Assembly (NCBI RefSeq): GCF_030408355.1
Contig: NZ_CP046606.1
Span: 1,178,001-1,242,000, forward strand
DNA from: Corynebacterium afermentans subsp. afermentans
GTDB lineage: Bacteria; Actinomycetota; Actinomycetes; Mycobacteriales; Mycobacteriaceae
DNA: 64,000 nt
Reading direction: 5' to 3'
Shown here: piece after piece, positions 1 through 7,336 of the stretch
Layout: each line of letters starts with the position of its first letter
Numbering within the stretch: the stretch's first letter is position 1
Program-made: the position numbers and the translations under genes
The notes under the pieces: model-generated
What the model saw: only the letters and a program-made list of their open reading frames with translations
Told to the model about the DNA's origin: nothing
The model's database searches: none

Positions 1-88
1 CCCATTTGTGACGTACTCATGCCCATATTCTTTCATATTTGAGTAGTCTGTGGGATGACAGTTCATTCAGAAGGAGAAGGGTGCCCAA

Positions 89-448
89 ATGAACCGCGAA
101 ATCGTCTTCATCGTTTACGTGACCGACATTGATAGATCGGTCGAGTTCTACTCAGACCTCCTGGAGCTGGAAACTGACTTTGTTTCACCCCGCTATGTGA
201 CGTTCGCTTTGGCGGACGGTGTGGCTCTCGCACTGTGGACTGGGAACTCCGAAGTGCTTGCAGACGCTCCCGCACGCACCACCGAAGTGTGCCTCAACGT
301 CAACGGGGACGAAGTCATGGACGTGTTCCAGGCCTGGACTGGCAAGGGGGTCGACGTCATCAAAGAACCCCACCAGGACGTCTTCGGAACGACGTTCGTG
401 GTTGCCGATCCCGACGGGAACCAGATCCGAGTGGCACCTATCGACTAG
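89..448 (+). CDS. VOC/glyoxalase-like domain protein
   Basis: A 119-residue single-domain protein of the vicinal-oxygen-chelate fold. It has the usual opening in which a strand (IVFIVYVTDI) is followed by DRSVEFYSDLLEL, and it closes with the typical FVVADPDGNQIRV segment. Family members bind a metal and act as lyases, dioxygenases or antibiotic-binding proteins; which applies here cannot be read from the sequence. A strong Shine-Dalgarno (AGAAGGAG) lies about 10 bases before the ATG. It is a single gene, followed on the other strand by a tRNA. The family call is firm and the substrate unknown. Confidence 0.85.
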   Translation: MNREIVFIVYVTDIDRSVEFYSDLLELETDFVSPRYVTFALADGVALALWTGNSEVLADAPARTTEVCLNVNGDEVMDVFQAWTGKGVDVIKEPHQDVFGTTFVVADPDGNQIRVAPID

Positions 449-483
449 GCAAAGAGAAACCCCGACCCCGAAAGAAAACTTTG

Positions 484-557
484 TCGGACTGACAGGATTT
501 GAACCTGCGACCCCCACACCCCCAGTGTGGTGCGCTACCAAACTGCGCCACAGCCCG
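484..557 (-). tRNA. tRNA-Pro (GGG anticodon)
   Basis: Read on the minus strand the sequence folds as a cloverleaf. The acceptor stem is CGGGCTG/CAGTCCG with one G-U pair, the anticodon stem is CCACA/TGTGG around the loop CTGGGGG (anticodon GGG), and the T-arm contains GGTTCAAATCC. The discriminator base is A, and the 3' CCA is not encoded. It lies in the gap between the VOC gene and the YchJ-like gene. Confidence 0.93.
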
Positions 558-654
558 ATCCGCTACCTAAACGGTAACTGCGCAAATATTACAGCACTGT
601 CATACGGACCCAAAACCGGCAGGTCACCAGACAGTCACTGCTGACACCCCAGGG

Positions 655-1053
655 TTAGCGGACCACGCCGTCGACGTACACCCACCGCCCGGCGCGGCGC
701 TCGAAGCGGGAGCGCTCCCGCATCACGCCGCCGGGGTGGTGCGCGGCGAACTCGACTACGCCCTCGGCGTCGAAGGGCCCGCCGCCGGAGGTGCCCAGCA
801 CTTCCAGGCGAGTAAACGGCTCGCCAGACGGGTCCACAGCCAGATCCGCCGGCCGCGTCTCATCCGCCCAAGTCTCCGCGACGTAGGAGCCCGCGCCGCG
901 CACGTAGGCGGTGTAGCGCGAGCGCATCAGCGCCTCAGCGGTGGGCGCCGCGGCAGCGCCGTCGATGTAACGCCCGCAGCACGCCTCGTACGGCAGACCC
1001 TGCCCGCAGGGGCACAAACCCCGCACGTCCGCCCACAACCCGGATTCAGCCAT
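655..1053 (-). CDS. YchJ-like SEC-C motif protein (UPF0225)
   Basis: A 132-residue protein of the YchJ/UPF0225 family. It has an N-terminal cysteine cluster, CPCG followed by CCGRYIDG (residues about 15-31), that is typical of zinc-binding SEC-C motifs. The family signature ALMRSRYTAYVRG follows, and the rest is an NTF2-like alpha/beta fold. The biochemical role of the family is not established. Its ATG overlaps the stop codon of the upstream hydrolase gene by one base (TAATG), so the two are probably translated together. Confidence 0.85.
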   Translation of the reverse strand: MAESGLWADVRGLCPCGQGLPYEACCGRYIDGAAAAPTAEALMRSRYTAYVRGAGSYVAETWADETRPADLAVDPSGEPFTRLEVLGTSGGGPFDAEGVVEFAAHHPGGVMRERSRFERRAGRWVYVDGVVR

Positions 1054-2279
1054 TACTTGCCCAGGCGCTCCGCGCGGTGGAGCTTGTTCTGGCGGCGTCG
1101 GCGCTCAAGCGAGGCGGTCTCCGCAGTCGTTTCGATTTCGCCCTTGGCCACGTAGCCGTCCACGGTGGAGGAGGCACCCGCGGCGCGCAGGGTCTCCACC
1201 TCGTCGTCGGTCAGGTCGCCGTAGAGGGTGATCAGGCGGGTGAAGGTGCCGTCGCCGTTGTGGTTGACTTCCACGCGGACGTCGTCAAGCTGCATGCCCT
1301 TGGCCGCCTCACGCACCGCCTGCGAGCAGCTGACCGCGAGCGCGGACATGTACAGGCCGGTGGAGGTGACACCCTGGCCCTTGCCACCGGTGTTCTTGGA
1401 ACGGTCGGTGGTGATCGCGCGGTCGGAGGTGCGCACCACGTCGCCGTACTTCGTGCCGCGCGCGGAGTAGGACACGGCGTTGGTGTCCGTGGTCTTCGCG
1501 GGGACGAACAGCGGCTGGATGTATTGCTGCGCCCAGGAGCCGATGATGTCCGCGGCGCGCTGCGCGGTGCCCTGGCGGGTGAGCAGGTGGTCCGCCTTGT
1601 CCAGCGCCATCAGGGACTTGGGGTAGCGAGCCAAGGAGAAGATGTTCTGGGCGTTGTCGATGCCGACGGTGACGTCGATAGGCGAGTGCACGACAAGCAG
1701 GGGCTTGCGCAGCTTCGGCAGGTACTCCTCCGGGTTGGTCTCAGCCAGATCTTCGAGGAACTCGCGCGAGATGGTCAGCTCGCGGCCGCCGAGCACCACG
1801 CCGACGGAGCCGTTCGCATCCGCCTCACCGATGGCGTGGGCGTAGTGCAGTACCGAGTGCGCTGGGTCGAACGGCGCGCCGACGGTGGCCACCGCCTTGA
1901 TCATCTTCTTCAGCTCGGGGCGGGTGGCGGCCTTCAGGGTGGCGGCGCCGCCGAGTGAGTGGCCCATGAGCAGCTGCGGGGCCTTGTAGTTCTCCTCCAG
2001 CCACAGGGCAGCGGCGACGATGTCGTCCACATTCTCAGAAAACGAGGTGTCCTTGAACTCTCCCTCGGACTGGCCCAGGCCGGGGAAGTCGAAGCGCAGG
2101 GTAGCAATGCCGTGCTCGGTCAGGCGTTTGGCGATGCGGGAGGCACCGGGCGTGTGGCGGGAGCCGGCGAAGCAGTGGGCGAAAATGGCGTAGGCCTGCG
2201 CGGGTCCGTCGGGGCGGTCGATGGTCGCAGCCATCATGTGGCCCTTGGACGACGGGACTTTCACGTTCATAGACAGCAT
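1053..2279 (-). CDS. Alpha/beta hydrolase fused to OsmC domain
   Basis: A 408-residue two-domain protein. Residues about 10-250 form an alpha/beta hydrolase with the nucleophile elbow GHSLGG (Ser108), and an acid and histidine fit later (SPIDVTVG, DKADHLL). Residues about 275-408 form an OsmC/Ohr-type domain with a cysteine in AVSCSQAV, of the class that reduces organic hydroperoxides through cysteines. The fusion is a known architecture whose physiological substrate is unclear; a peroxide-related role is inferred. Two starts are possible, the ATG used here and an ATG three codons later. A GGAGG lies about 12 bases upstream of the first. Confidence 0.88.
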   Translation of the reverse strand: MLSMNVKVPSSKGHMMAATIDRPDGPAQAYAIFAHCFAGSRHTPGASRIAKRLTEHGIATLRFDFPGLGQSEGEFKDTSFSENVDDIVAAALWLEENYKAPQLLMGHSLGGAATLKAATRPELKKMIKAVATVGAPFDPAHSVLHYAHAIGEADANGSVGVVLGGRELTISREFLEDLAETNPEEYLPKLRKPLLVVHSPIDVTVGIDNAQNIFSLARYPKSLMALDKADHLLTRQGTAQRAADIIGSWAQQYIQPLFVPAKTTDTNAVSYSARGTKYGDVVRTSDRAITTDRSKNTGGKGQGVTSTGLYMSALAVSCSQAVREAAKGMQLDDVRVEVNHNGDGTFTRLITLYGDLTDDEVETLRAAGASSTVDGYVAKGEIETTAETASLERRRRQNKLHRAERLGK

Positions 2280-2374
2280 GGGTAGCCGTTTCCTCCTGCG
2301 GCTCGGCGGTTCAACGCAACGGTTACTTTCGCTGCAAGACTAATCGTCGCACCAACTGTTTGGCACGTTGGCGT

Positions 2375-2388
2375 TATTCTTAGCCCTT
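2375..2388 (+). promoter_or_regulatory. Probable leaderless promoter of secA2
   Basis: TATTCT at 2375-2380 is followed by 8 bases and then the secA2 ATG, with no Shine-Dalgarno before that ATG. The spacing puts the transcription start at or next to the A of the ATG. No convincing -35 box is seen. Confidence 0.5.
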
Positions 2389-4680
2389 ATGGGCAAGTTT
2401 GACTGGTTCTGGAAGGCCATGGGCTCCACCACGGAGCGCAACAACAAGAAGTCGAAAGCCGTTGTCGCCAACGCGCACGGGTTAATCGAGGAGCTATCGC
2501 TTCTCGACGATGCTTCGCTCGCCTCCGCAGTCGCCTCCACCGTGTGCGACGGGGCCATCGCTGACAAGCCGCGCTTTCTCGCCGGGCTGTCCGTCGCCTC
2601 CCAGCGCACCCTGGGCATGACGCCGTTCGAGGTGCAGAATCAGGCCGTGCTGCGCCTGCTGGAGGGCGACGTGATCCAGATGGCTACCGGCGAGGGCAAA
2701 ACGCTCGTCGGCGCGATGGCTGCCACCGGGTTCGCGCTGCAGGGCAAGCGCGTCCATCTGATCACGGTGAACAACTACCTAGCCGCGCGCGATGCAGAGT
2801 GGATGCGCCCGCTCGTGGAGTTCTTCGGGTTGACGGTGGCGGCGGTCACGGAGTCGTCGACACGCGAAGAGCGCGTCACGGCGTACCGCAGCGACGTGAT
2901 CTACGCGCCGGTGACCGAAATCGGCTTCGACCACCTGCGCGACAACCAGATCACCTCCCGCGAGCAGACGGTGCAGCTGCCTGCAGACGTCGCGCTGGTC
3001 GACGAGGCGGACAGCGTGCTTGTGGACGAGGCGCTCGTGCCGCTCGTGCTCGCCGGCTCCGAAGGCTCCAAGCAGGCGACCGGCCAGATCACCGAGGCCG
3101 TTTCGAAGCTGGACGAGGACACCGACTACACCATCGACGCGGACGGGCGAAACGCCTTCCTCACCGACGACGGGGCGAAGAAGGTGGAGCGCCTGCTGGG
3201 GATTGACTCGCTGTACTCCGACGAGCACATCGGCACCACTCTCGTTCGTGTGAACCTGGCGCTGCACGCGAAGGCGCTGCTGATCCGGGACGTGCACTAC
3301 ATCGTCGACGACGGCAAGGTCGCGCTCGTGGACGCCTCCCGCGGGCGCGTGGCGGAGTTGCAGCGCTGGCCCGACGGCCTGCAGGCGGCGGTGGAGTCCA
3401 AGGAGGGGCTGGACGTGTCCGAAGGCGGGCGCATCCTGGACTCCATCACCCTGCAGGCGCTCATGCGCCGCTACCCGCTGGTGTGCGGCATGACCGGTAC
3501 CGCCGTGGAGGCGACCGACCAGCTGCGCAGCTTCTACGGCCTGCACGTGTCTGTGATCGACCGCGCCAACGAGCTGCAGCGTTTCGACGAAGCCGACCGG
3601 ATCTACGCGACGATGGAGGAGAAGAACTCGGCAATCGTCGACGAAATCGCGCGCATCAACTCCACCGGCCAGCCGGTACTCGTGGGGACCCACGATGTGG
3701 CGGAATCCGAAGCTTTGGCAGAGGCATTGGAGGCCCGCGGCATCGCGGTCAACGTGCTCAACGCTAAAAACGACGCGGAAGAAGCCCGCATTGTCGCGGA
3801 GGCCGGCGACGTGGGGCGTGTGACCGTCTCTACGCAGATGGCGGGCCGCGGCACCGATATCCGCCTGGGTGGTGCAGATGAGCGCGACCACGACAAGGTT
3901 GCCTCGCTCGGCGGCTTGGCCGTCATCGGCACCGCGCGGCACCGCACCGCCCGCCTGGACAACCAGCTGCGCGGCCGTGCTGGCCGCCAGGGCGATCCCG
4001 GATTGAGCGTCTTCTTCGTCTCCCTCGACGACGACATTGTCACCTCCGGCGGCGACGGCGAGCAGTTTTCCGCCCAGCCGGAACCGGACGGCCGCATCTC
4101 GGGCAACCGCGCGCAGCACTTCATCGAGCACTGTCAGCGCGTCACCGAAGGCCAGCTTTTGGAGATCCACTCACAGACCTGGAAGTACAACAAGCTGCTG
4201 GCGGACCACCGAGACATCCTGGACGAGCGCCGCGCCGCCCTGCTGGACACCGACACCGCCTGGCGCGAGCTGTCGGAGCGCTCCCCGCAACGCGCCGCCG
4301 AGCTTTCGCGCCTGCCACAGGACGTGCTCGAGCAGGCCGCGCGGGAGATCATGCTGTTCCACCTGGACGCGGAGTGGTCCGAGCACTTGGCGCTGATGGA
4401 CGACGTCCGCGAATCCATCCACCTGCGCGCCATCGCCCGCGAAACGCCGATCGACGAATACCACCGCATCGCCGTGCGCGAGTTCAAGGATTTGGCTAAC
4501 CGCGCGGTCGCCGCGGCGGTGGAAACATTCAACTCGGTGGACATCGACGCCGACGGCGCGCACCTGGCAGATGCAGGGTGGAAGCGTCCGAGCGCGACGT
4601 GGACATACATGGTGTCCGATAACCCGTTGGCGGGTTCCGGCAACTCCGTGATTTCCGGAATCGGCAACATTTTCCGCTAA
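2389..4680 (+). CDS. secA2: Accessory preprotein translocase ATPase SecA2
   Basis: A 763-residue SecA family ATPase, shorter than housekeeping SecA and without the C-terminal zinc-binding tail. It drives export of a subset of proteins through the Sec channel. Visible motifs are Walker A (MATGEGKTLVGAM, about residue 108), the Walker B region VDEADSVLVDEA, the preprotein cross-linking domain, GMTGTA and the arginine-finger region QLRGRAGRQGDPG. An in-frame TTG lies 21 bases upstream, but MGKFDWFWKAMG matches the usual N-terminus and a -10 box sits 8 bases before this ATG, so the ATG was chosen. The gene stands alone upstream of odhI, as in other corynebacteria. Confidence 0.95.
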   Translation: MGKFDWFWKAMGSTTERNNKKSKAVVANAHGLIEELSLLDDASLASAVASTVCDGAIADKPRFLAGLSVASQRTLGMTPFEVQNQAVLRLLEGDVIQMATGEGKTLVGAMAATGFALQGKRVHLITVNNYLAARDAEWMRPLVEFFGLTVAAVTESSTREERVTAYRSDVIYAPVTEIGFDHLRDNQITSREQTVQLPADVALVDEADSVLVDEALVPLVLAGSEGSKQATGQITEAVSKLDEDTDYTIDADGRNAFLTDDGAKKVERLLGIDSLYSDEHIGTTLVRVNLALHAKALLIRDVHYIVDDGKVALVDASRGRVAELQRWPDGLQAAVESKEGLDVSEGGRILDSITLQALMRRYPLVCGMTGTAVEATDQLRSFYGLHVSVIDRANELQRFDEADRIYATMEEKNSAIVDEIARINSTGQPVLVGTHDVAESEALAEALEARGIAVNVLNAKNDAEEARIVAEAGDVGRVTVSTQMAGRGTDIRLGGADERDHDKVASLGGLAVIGTARHRTARLDNQLRGRAGRQGDPGLSVFFVSLDDDIVTSGGDGEQFSAQPEPDGRISGNRAQHFIEHCQRVTEGQLLEIHSQTWKYNKLLADHRDILDERRAALLDTDTAWRELSERSPQRAAELSRLPQDVLEQAAREIMLFHLDAEWSEHLALMDDVRESIHLRAIARETPIDEYHRIAVREFKDLANRAVAAAVETFNSVDIDADGAHLADAGWKRPSATWTYMVSDNPLAGSGNSVISGIGNIFR

Positions 4681-4694
4681 GCATTCTTCGGTAG

Positions 4695-4710
4695 CCGCCC
4701 CTTCGGGCGG
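4695..4710. terminator. Short GC hairpin between secA2 and odhI
   Basis: CCGCCC-CTTC-GGGCGG forms a compact stable stem-loop 14 bases after the secA2 stop. There is no U-run after it, so termination is possible but unproven. A TATTAT box (4720-4725) just downstream may be the odhI -10. Confidence 0.4.
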
Positions 4711-4767
4711 GCCGGACGCTATTATGGCGAGAGATCTCAACCACGACTCGAAAGTCAGGAGTTACCC

Positions 4768-5193
4768 ATGAGCGACAACATGCCGCAGAACCAGGTCGAA
4801 ACCACCTCGGTATTCCGCGCAGACCTGCTCAAGGAGATGGAGTCCGGAGCTGCGACGTCTGCGGACACCGCCGCCGGTGCGGACCAGCTGTCGGATGGGG
4901 AGGCGCTCCTCGTAGTCAAGCGCGGCCCGAACGCAGGTGCGCGCTTCCTGCTGGACCAGGATTCCACCACCGCAGGCCGCCACCCGGAGGCGGACATCTT
5001 CCTCGACGACGTGACCGTGTCGCGTCGTCACGCAGAGTTCCGCCGCAACGACGACGGCTACGAAGTCGTGGACGTGGGCTCGCTCAACGGCACCTACGTC
5101 AACCGCGAGCCGCGTAACTCCCAGGAGCTGACCAACGGCGACGAAATCCAGATTGGTAAATTCCGTCTGGTCTTCATCACCGCCGGCAACTAG
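4768..5193 (+). CDS. odhI: FHA-domain oxoglutarate dehydrogenase inhibitor OdhI (GarA)
   Basis: A 141-residue regulator of the TCA cycle/glutamate branch. In its unphosphorylated form OdhI binds and inhibits the E1 subunit of 2-oxoglutarate dehydrogenase, and phosphorylation by Ser/Thr kinases (PknG and others) relieves this. The phospho-acceptor motif VETTSVFRADLL is intact (Thr12/Thr13). The C-terminal FHA domain shows GRHPEADIFL, SRRHAEF and GSLNGTYVN, the phosphothreonine-binding residues through which the protein can fold onto its own phosphorylated tail. The Shine-Dalgarno is AGGAG. It is followed after 20 bases by ftsR. Confidence 0.96.
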   Translation: MSDNMPQNQVETTSVFRADLLKEMESGAATSADTAAGADQLSDGEALLVVKRGPNAGARFLLDQDSTTAGRHPEADIFLDDVTVSRRHAEFRRNDDGYEVVDVGSLNGTYVNREPRNSQELTNGDEIQIGKFRLVFITAGN

Positions 5194-5213
5194 TTAGAGA
5201 AGAGTTCGATCAC

Positions 5214-5975
5214 GTGAGCGCAATCCGTCAGACGGCACCTGCCGCTACCCCCGCGAAGCCGGCAAAGGCTGCCAAGGCAACCAAGACCGCGAAGACCATG
5301 TCCATCGGCGTGGTGCTTGAACGTCTGCGCACCGAGTTTCCGGACGTGACCGTCTCCAAGATCCGCTTCCTCGAGTCCGAAGGGCTCATCACTCCGCAGC
5401 GCACCGCCTCCGGCTACCGCCGCTTCACCGAGGAAGACGTGGAGCGTCTGCGCTACATCCTGGTCACGCAGCGAGACAACTACCTGCCGCTGAAGGTCAT
5501 CCGCGAGCAGCTCGAGGCGATGGATTCGGGCCACGTCACCGCGATCCTTTCCGCGGGCGAGTCCGAGCCGATGATCTCCCCGGAGAACTTCCGCGCGCCG
5601 GCGGCGACGCAGCTGACCGACATGGACGTGGCGGAGCAGGCCCAGGCGGATCCGTCCACTGTGGAGGAGTACATCAAGGTCGGCCTGATCACCCCGGATG
5701 CTGCCGGGCTGTTCACGGCCGACGACGTTCGCACCGTCACCACCGCGCTGTCGCTGTCCGAGTTCGGCTTCGACGCCCGCCACCTGAAAACTCTGCGCAC
5801 CGCGGCGGCCCGCCAGGCCGACATGATCAACCAGGTTGCGGAGCCGGTGTCGAAGTCCGGCAAGGTCACCGCGAAGCAGAAGGCTGAGGAGATTGGCCAG
5901 CAGATGTCCGCGCTGGTGGTGTCCCTGCACGCGTCGCTGGTGAAAAACGAGCTGCGCAAGCAGCTGGGGAGCTAA
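5214..5975 (+). CDS. ftsR: MerR-type regulator FtsR
   Basis: A 253-residue transcription factor with a MerR-type DNA-binding domain. An alanine/lysine-rich tail of about 25 residues precedes the winged helix (SIGVVLERLRTEF, then SKIRFLESEGLITPQRT and GYRRFTEEDVERL). The C-terminal half is helical and effector-like, without metal-binding cysteines. In C. glutamicum the gene downstream of odhI is FtsR, which activates ftsZ and affects cell division; the same order here supports the assignment. The start is GTG after AGAGAAGAG. Its stop overlaps the start of the next gene (TAATG). Confidence 0.88.
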   Translation: MSAIRQTAPAATPAKPAKAAKATKTAKTMSIGVVLERLRTEFPDVTVSKIRFLESEGLITPQRTASGYRRFTEEDVERLRYILVTQRDNYLPLKVIREQLEAMDSGHVTAILSAGESEPMISPENFRAPAATQLTDMDVAEQAQADPSTVEEYIKVGLITPDAAGLFTADDVRTVTTALSLSEFGFDARHLKTLRTAAARQADMINQVAEPVSKSGKVTAKQKAEEIGQQMSALVVSLHASLVKNELRKQLGS

Positions 5976-6535
5976 TGGAGGCTGTCAACCTCATTGGCGT
6001 GTTTCCGGTCGGCCCGGAAGATTTTCTGTGCGCGTTGCTGCAGCGCCCCACGAACGGGCGGTGCATCCCCGTGTGGCTTCCGCCGATGGAGGGCGCTGAG
6101 CTGGCCGCACGCTTGGACGGGTGGGCCCCGAACCGCCCGCGCCCCGTCGACGCGATGGCAGAGATCATCCGAACGTCCACAAGCGGCGCCGAGGGGCTTG
6201 AGCTGTCCAGCTATGTCGACGGCACGTTCATGGCCACGTTGACGCTTTACGGCGGCACCGAGATTGATCTGCGTGCCTCAGATGCGCTGCTTTTAGCCAG
6301 CGAGCTGGACATGGAGCTGACTGTCGACGACACGGTCGCCTCCCAAGCCTCAGTATTTTTGTCGCAGGAGGACGCCGAGCGCTACCTGCAGGCGGAGATC
6401 GAAGTTGAGGGCTTCACCGATGAGCCCGCATCCGCCAGCGGCGACGCCCAAGCGGACGCGGATTTCGAGGCGTTGATGCGCAGCCTCGGCGTGGAGGACT
6501 CGGATTTGGGGGAGGATAACCCCGAAGAGGAGTAA
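5975..6535 (+). CDS. Bifunctional nuclease family protein (DUF151)
   Basis: A 186-residue protein with the DUF151/BFN domain over residues about 5-135, showing LQRPTNGRCIPVWLPPMEGAELA and ASDALLLASELDMEL, typical of the family. Plant and bacterial members have reported RNase/DNase activity, but in actinobacteria the role is not known. The last 50 residues are acidic and probably disordered. It is translationally coupled to ftsR and ends before a short stem-loop (CTCAAG/CTTGAG). Confidence 0.88.
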   Translation: MEAVNLIGVFPVGPEDFLCALLQRPTNGRCIPVWLPPMEGAELAARLDGWAPNRPRPVDAMAEIIRTSTSGAEGLELSSYVDGTFMATLTLYGGTEIDLRASDALLLASELDMELTVDDTVASQASVFLSQEDAERYLQAEIEVEGFTDEPASASGDAQADADFEALMRSLGVEDSDLGEDNPEEE

Positions 6536-6583
6536 AACCCTCAAGTATTCCTTGAGAGTTTCGGCGTGTTACGCATGTGACTA

Positions 6584-6613
6584 TTGACCAGCTACGTATA
6601 CTTACCCTTTAAT
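6584..6613 (+). promoter_or_regulatory. Probable promoter of the second merR gene
   Basis: TTGACC (6584-6589) is a good -35 match, and TTTAAT (6608-6613) lies 18 bases on as a possible -10. An alternative -10, TATACT at 6597-6602, is a better hexamer but too close to that -35. The gene starts about 40 bases downstream. Confidence 0.4.
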
Positions 6614-6653
6614 AGTCATTAGGCTTCGAGCTAACTTTCATGGGAGTAATTAC

Positions 6654-7220
6654 GTGAGCATCATCGAGGAAAATCAGGACGGCCTGTTCGACGCTGTGCA
6701 GGAGTCGCTTTTCGACGTCGGCCCGTCCGACGAAGTCGGCTACCGCGTGCCGATCGCCTGCCAGGTCGCCGGCATCACCTACCGCCAGCTCGACTACTGG
6801 GCACGCACCGGCCTGGTGCGCCCGTCCATCCGCGGCGCCAAGGGCTCCGGCTCCCAGCGCCTGTACTCGTTCAAGGACATCCTGGTTCTGAAGATTGTCA
6901 AGGGCCTGCTCGACACTGGCATCTCGCTGCAGAACATCCGCCTCGCAGTGGATAAGCTGCGCGACCGCGGCGTCTCCGACATCGCCGAGATCACCCTCGT
7001 CTCGGACGGCGTGACCGTCTACGAGTGCCGCTCCAACGAGGAGATCATCGACCTACTCGGCGGCGGGCAGGGCGTGTTCGGCATCGCCGTGCCGCAGATC
7101 ATGAAGGAACTGACCGGCACCATCTCCGCATTCCCGTCGGAGCGCGTGATCGACGACGGTGCAGACAACGTCATCGGCTTCGACGAGCTGGCGGACCGCC
7201 GCCGTCGCAAGACCTCCTAA
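6654..7220 (+). CDS. MerR family transcriptional regulator
   Basis: A 188-residue MerR-like regulator. The winged-helix region is at residues about 25-95 (YRVPIACQVAGITYRQLDYW, then LVRPSIRGAKGSGSQRLYSF), followed by a coiled helix (GLLDTGISLQNIRLAVDKL). The C-terminal segment carries DELADRRRRKT. It belongs to the HspR/FtsR-like actinobacterial group that sits next to the DUF151 nuclease gene; its targets are unknown. The start is GTG with GGAG upstream, and the gene has its own promoter-like region. A strong terminator follows and then an IS element. Confidence 0.88.
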   Translation: MSIIEENQDGLFDAVQESLFDVGPSDEVGYRVPIACQVAGITYRQLDYWARTGLVRPSIRGAKGSGSQRLYSFKDILVLKIVKGLLDTGISLQNIRLAVDKLRDRGVSDIAEITLVSDGVTVYECRSNEEIIDLLGGGQGVFGIAVPQIMKELTGTISAFPSERVIDDGADNVIGFDELADRRRRKTS

Positions 7221-7237
7221 GAGGCACACAGACCTTC

Positions 7238-7281
7238 AAGGCCCGGGCTGGGATCACTCCCACCAGCCCGGGCCTTCTTCT
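7238..7281 (+). terminator. Rho-independent terminator after merR
   Basis: A perfect 14-bp stem (7238-7251 with 7263-7276, core GGCCCGGGCTGG) with an 11-base loop, followed by TCTTCT. It lies 18 bases after the stop codon and 15 bases before the left end of the IS element. Confidence 0.9.
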
Positions 7282-7295
7282 GTGCTCTCGCCCCC

Positions 7296-7322
7296 CACAA
7301 ACCCTGGGAGGCAGAGCCTGGG
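7296..7322 (+). repeat. Left terminal inverted repeat of the IS30 element
   Basis: CACAAACCCTGGGAGGCAGA followed by GCCTGGG. It matches the reverse complement of the right end at 22 of 27 positions. Confidence 0.85.
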
Positions 7323-7336
7323 TTCGCTCGGCGGGA

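Noticed and set aside
6540..6556. HspR-type HAIR operator (CTTGAGT-N7-ACTCAAG) before the second merR gene
   Set aside because: The sequence is CTCAAG-N5-CTTGAG, the inverse order of the half-sites, so it is a small stem-loop and not a HAIR element.
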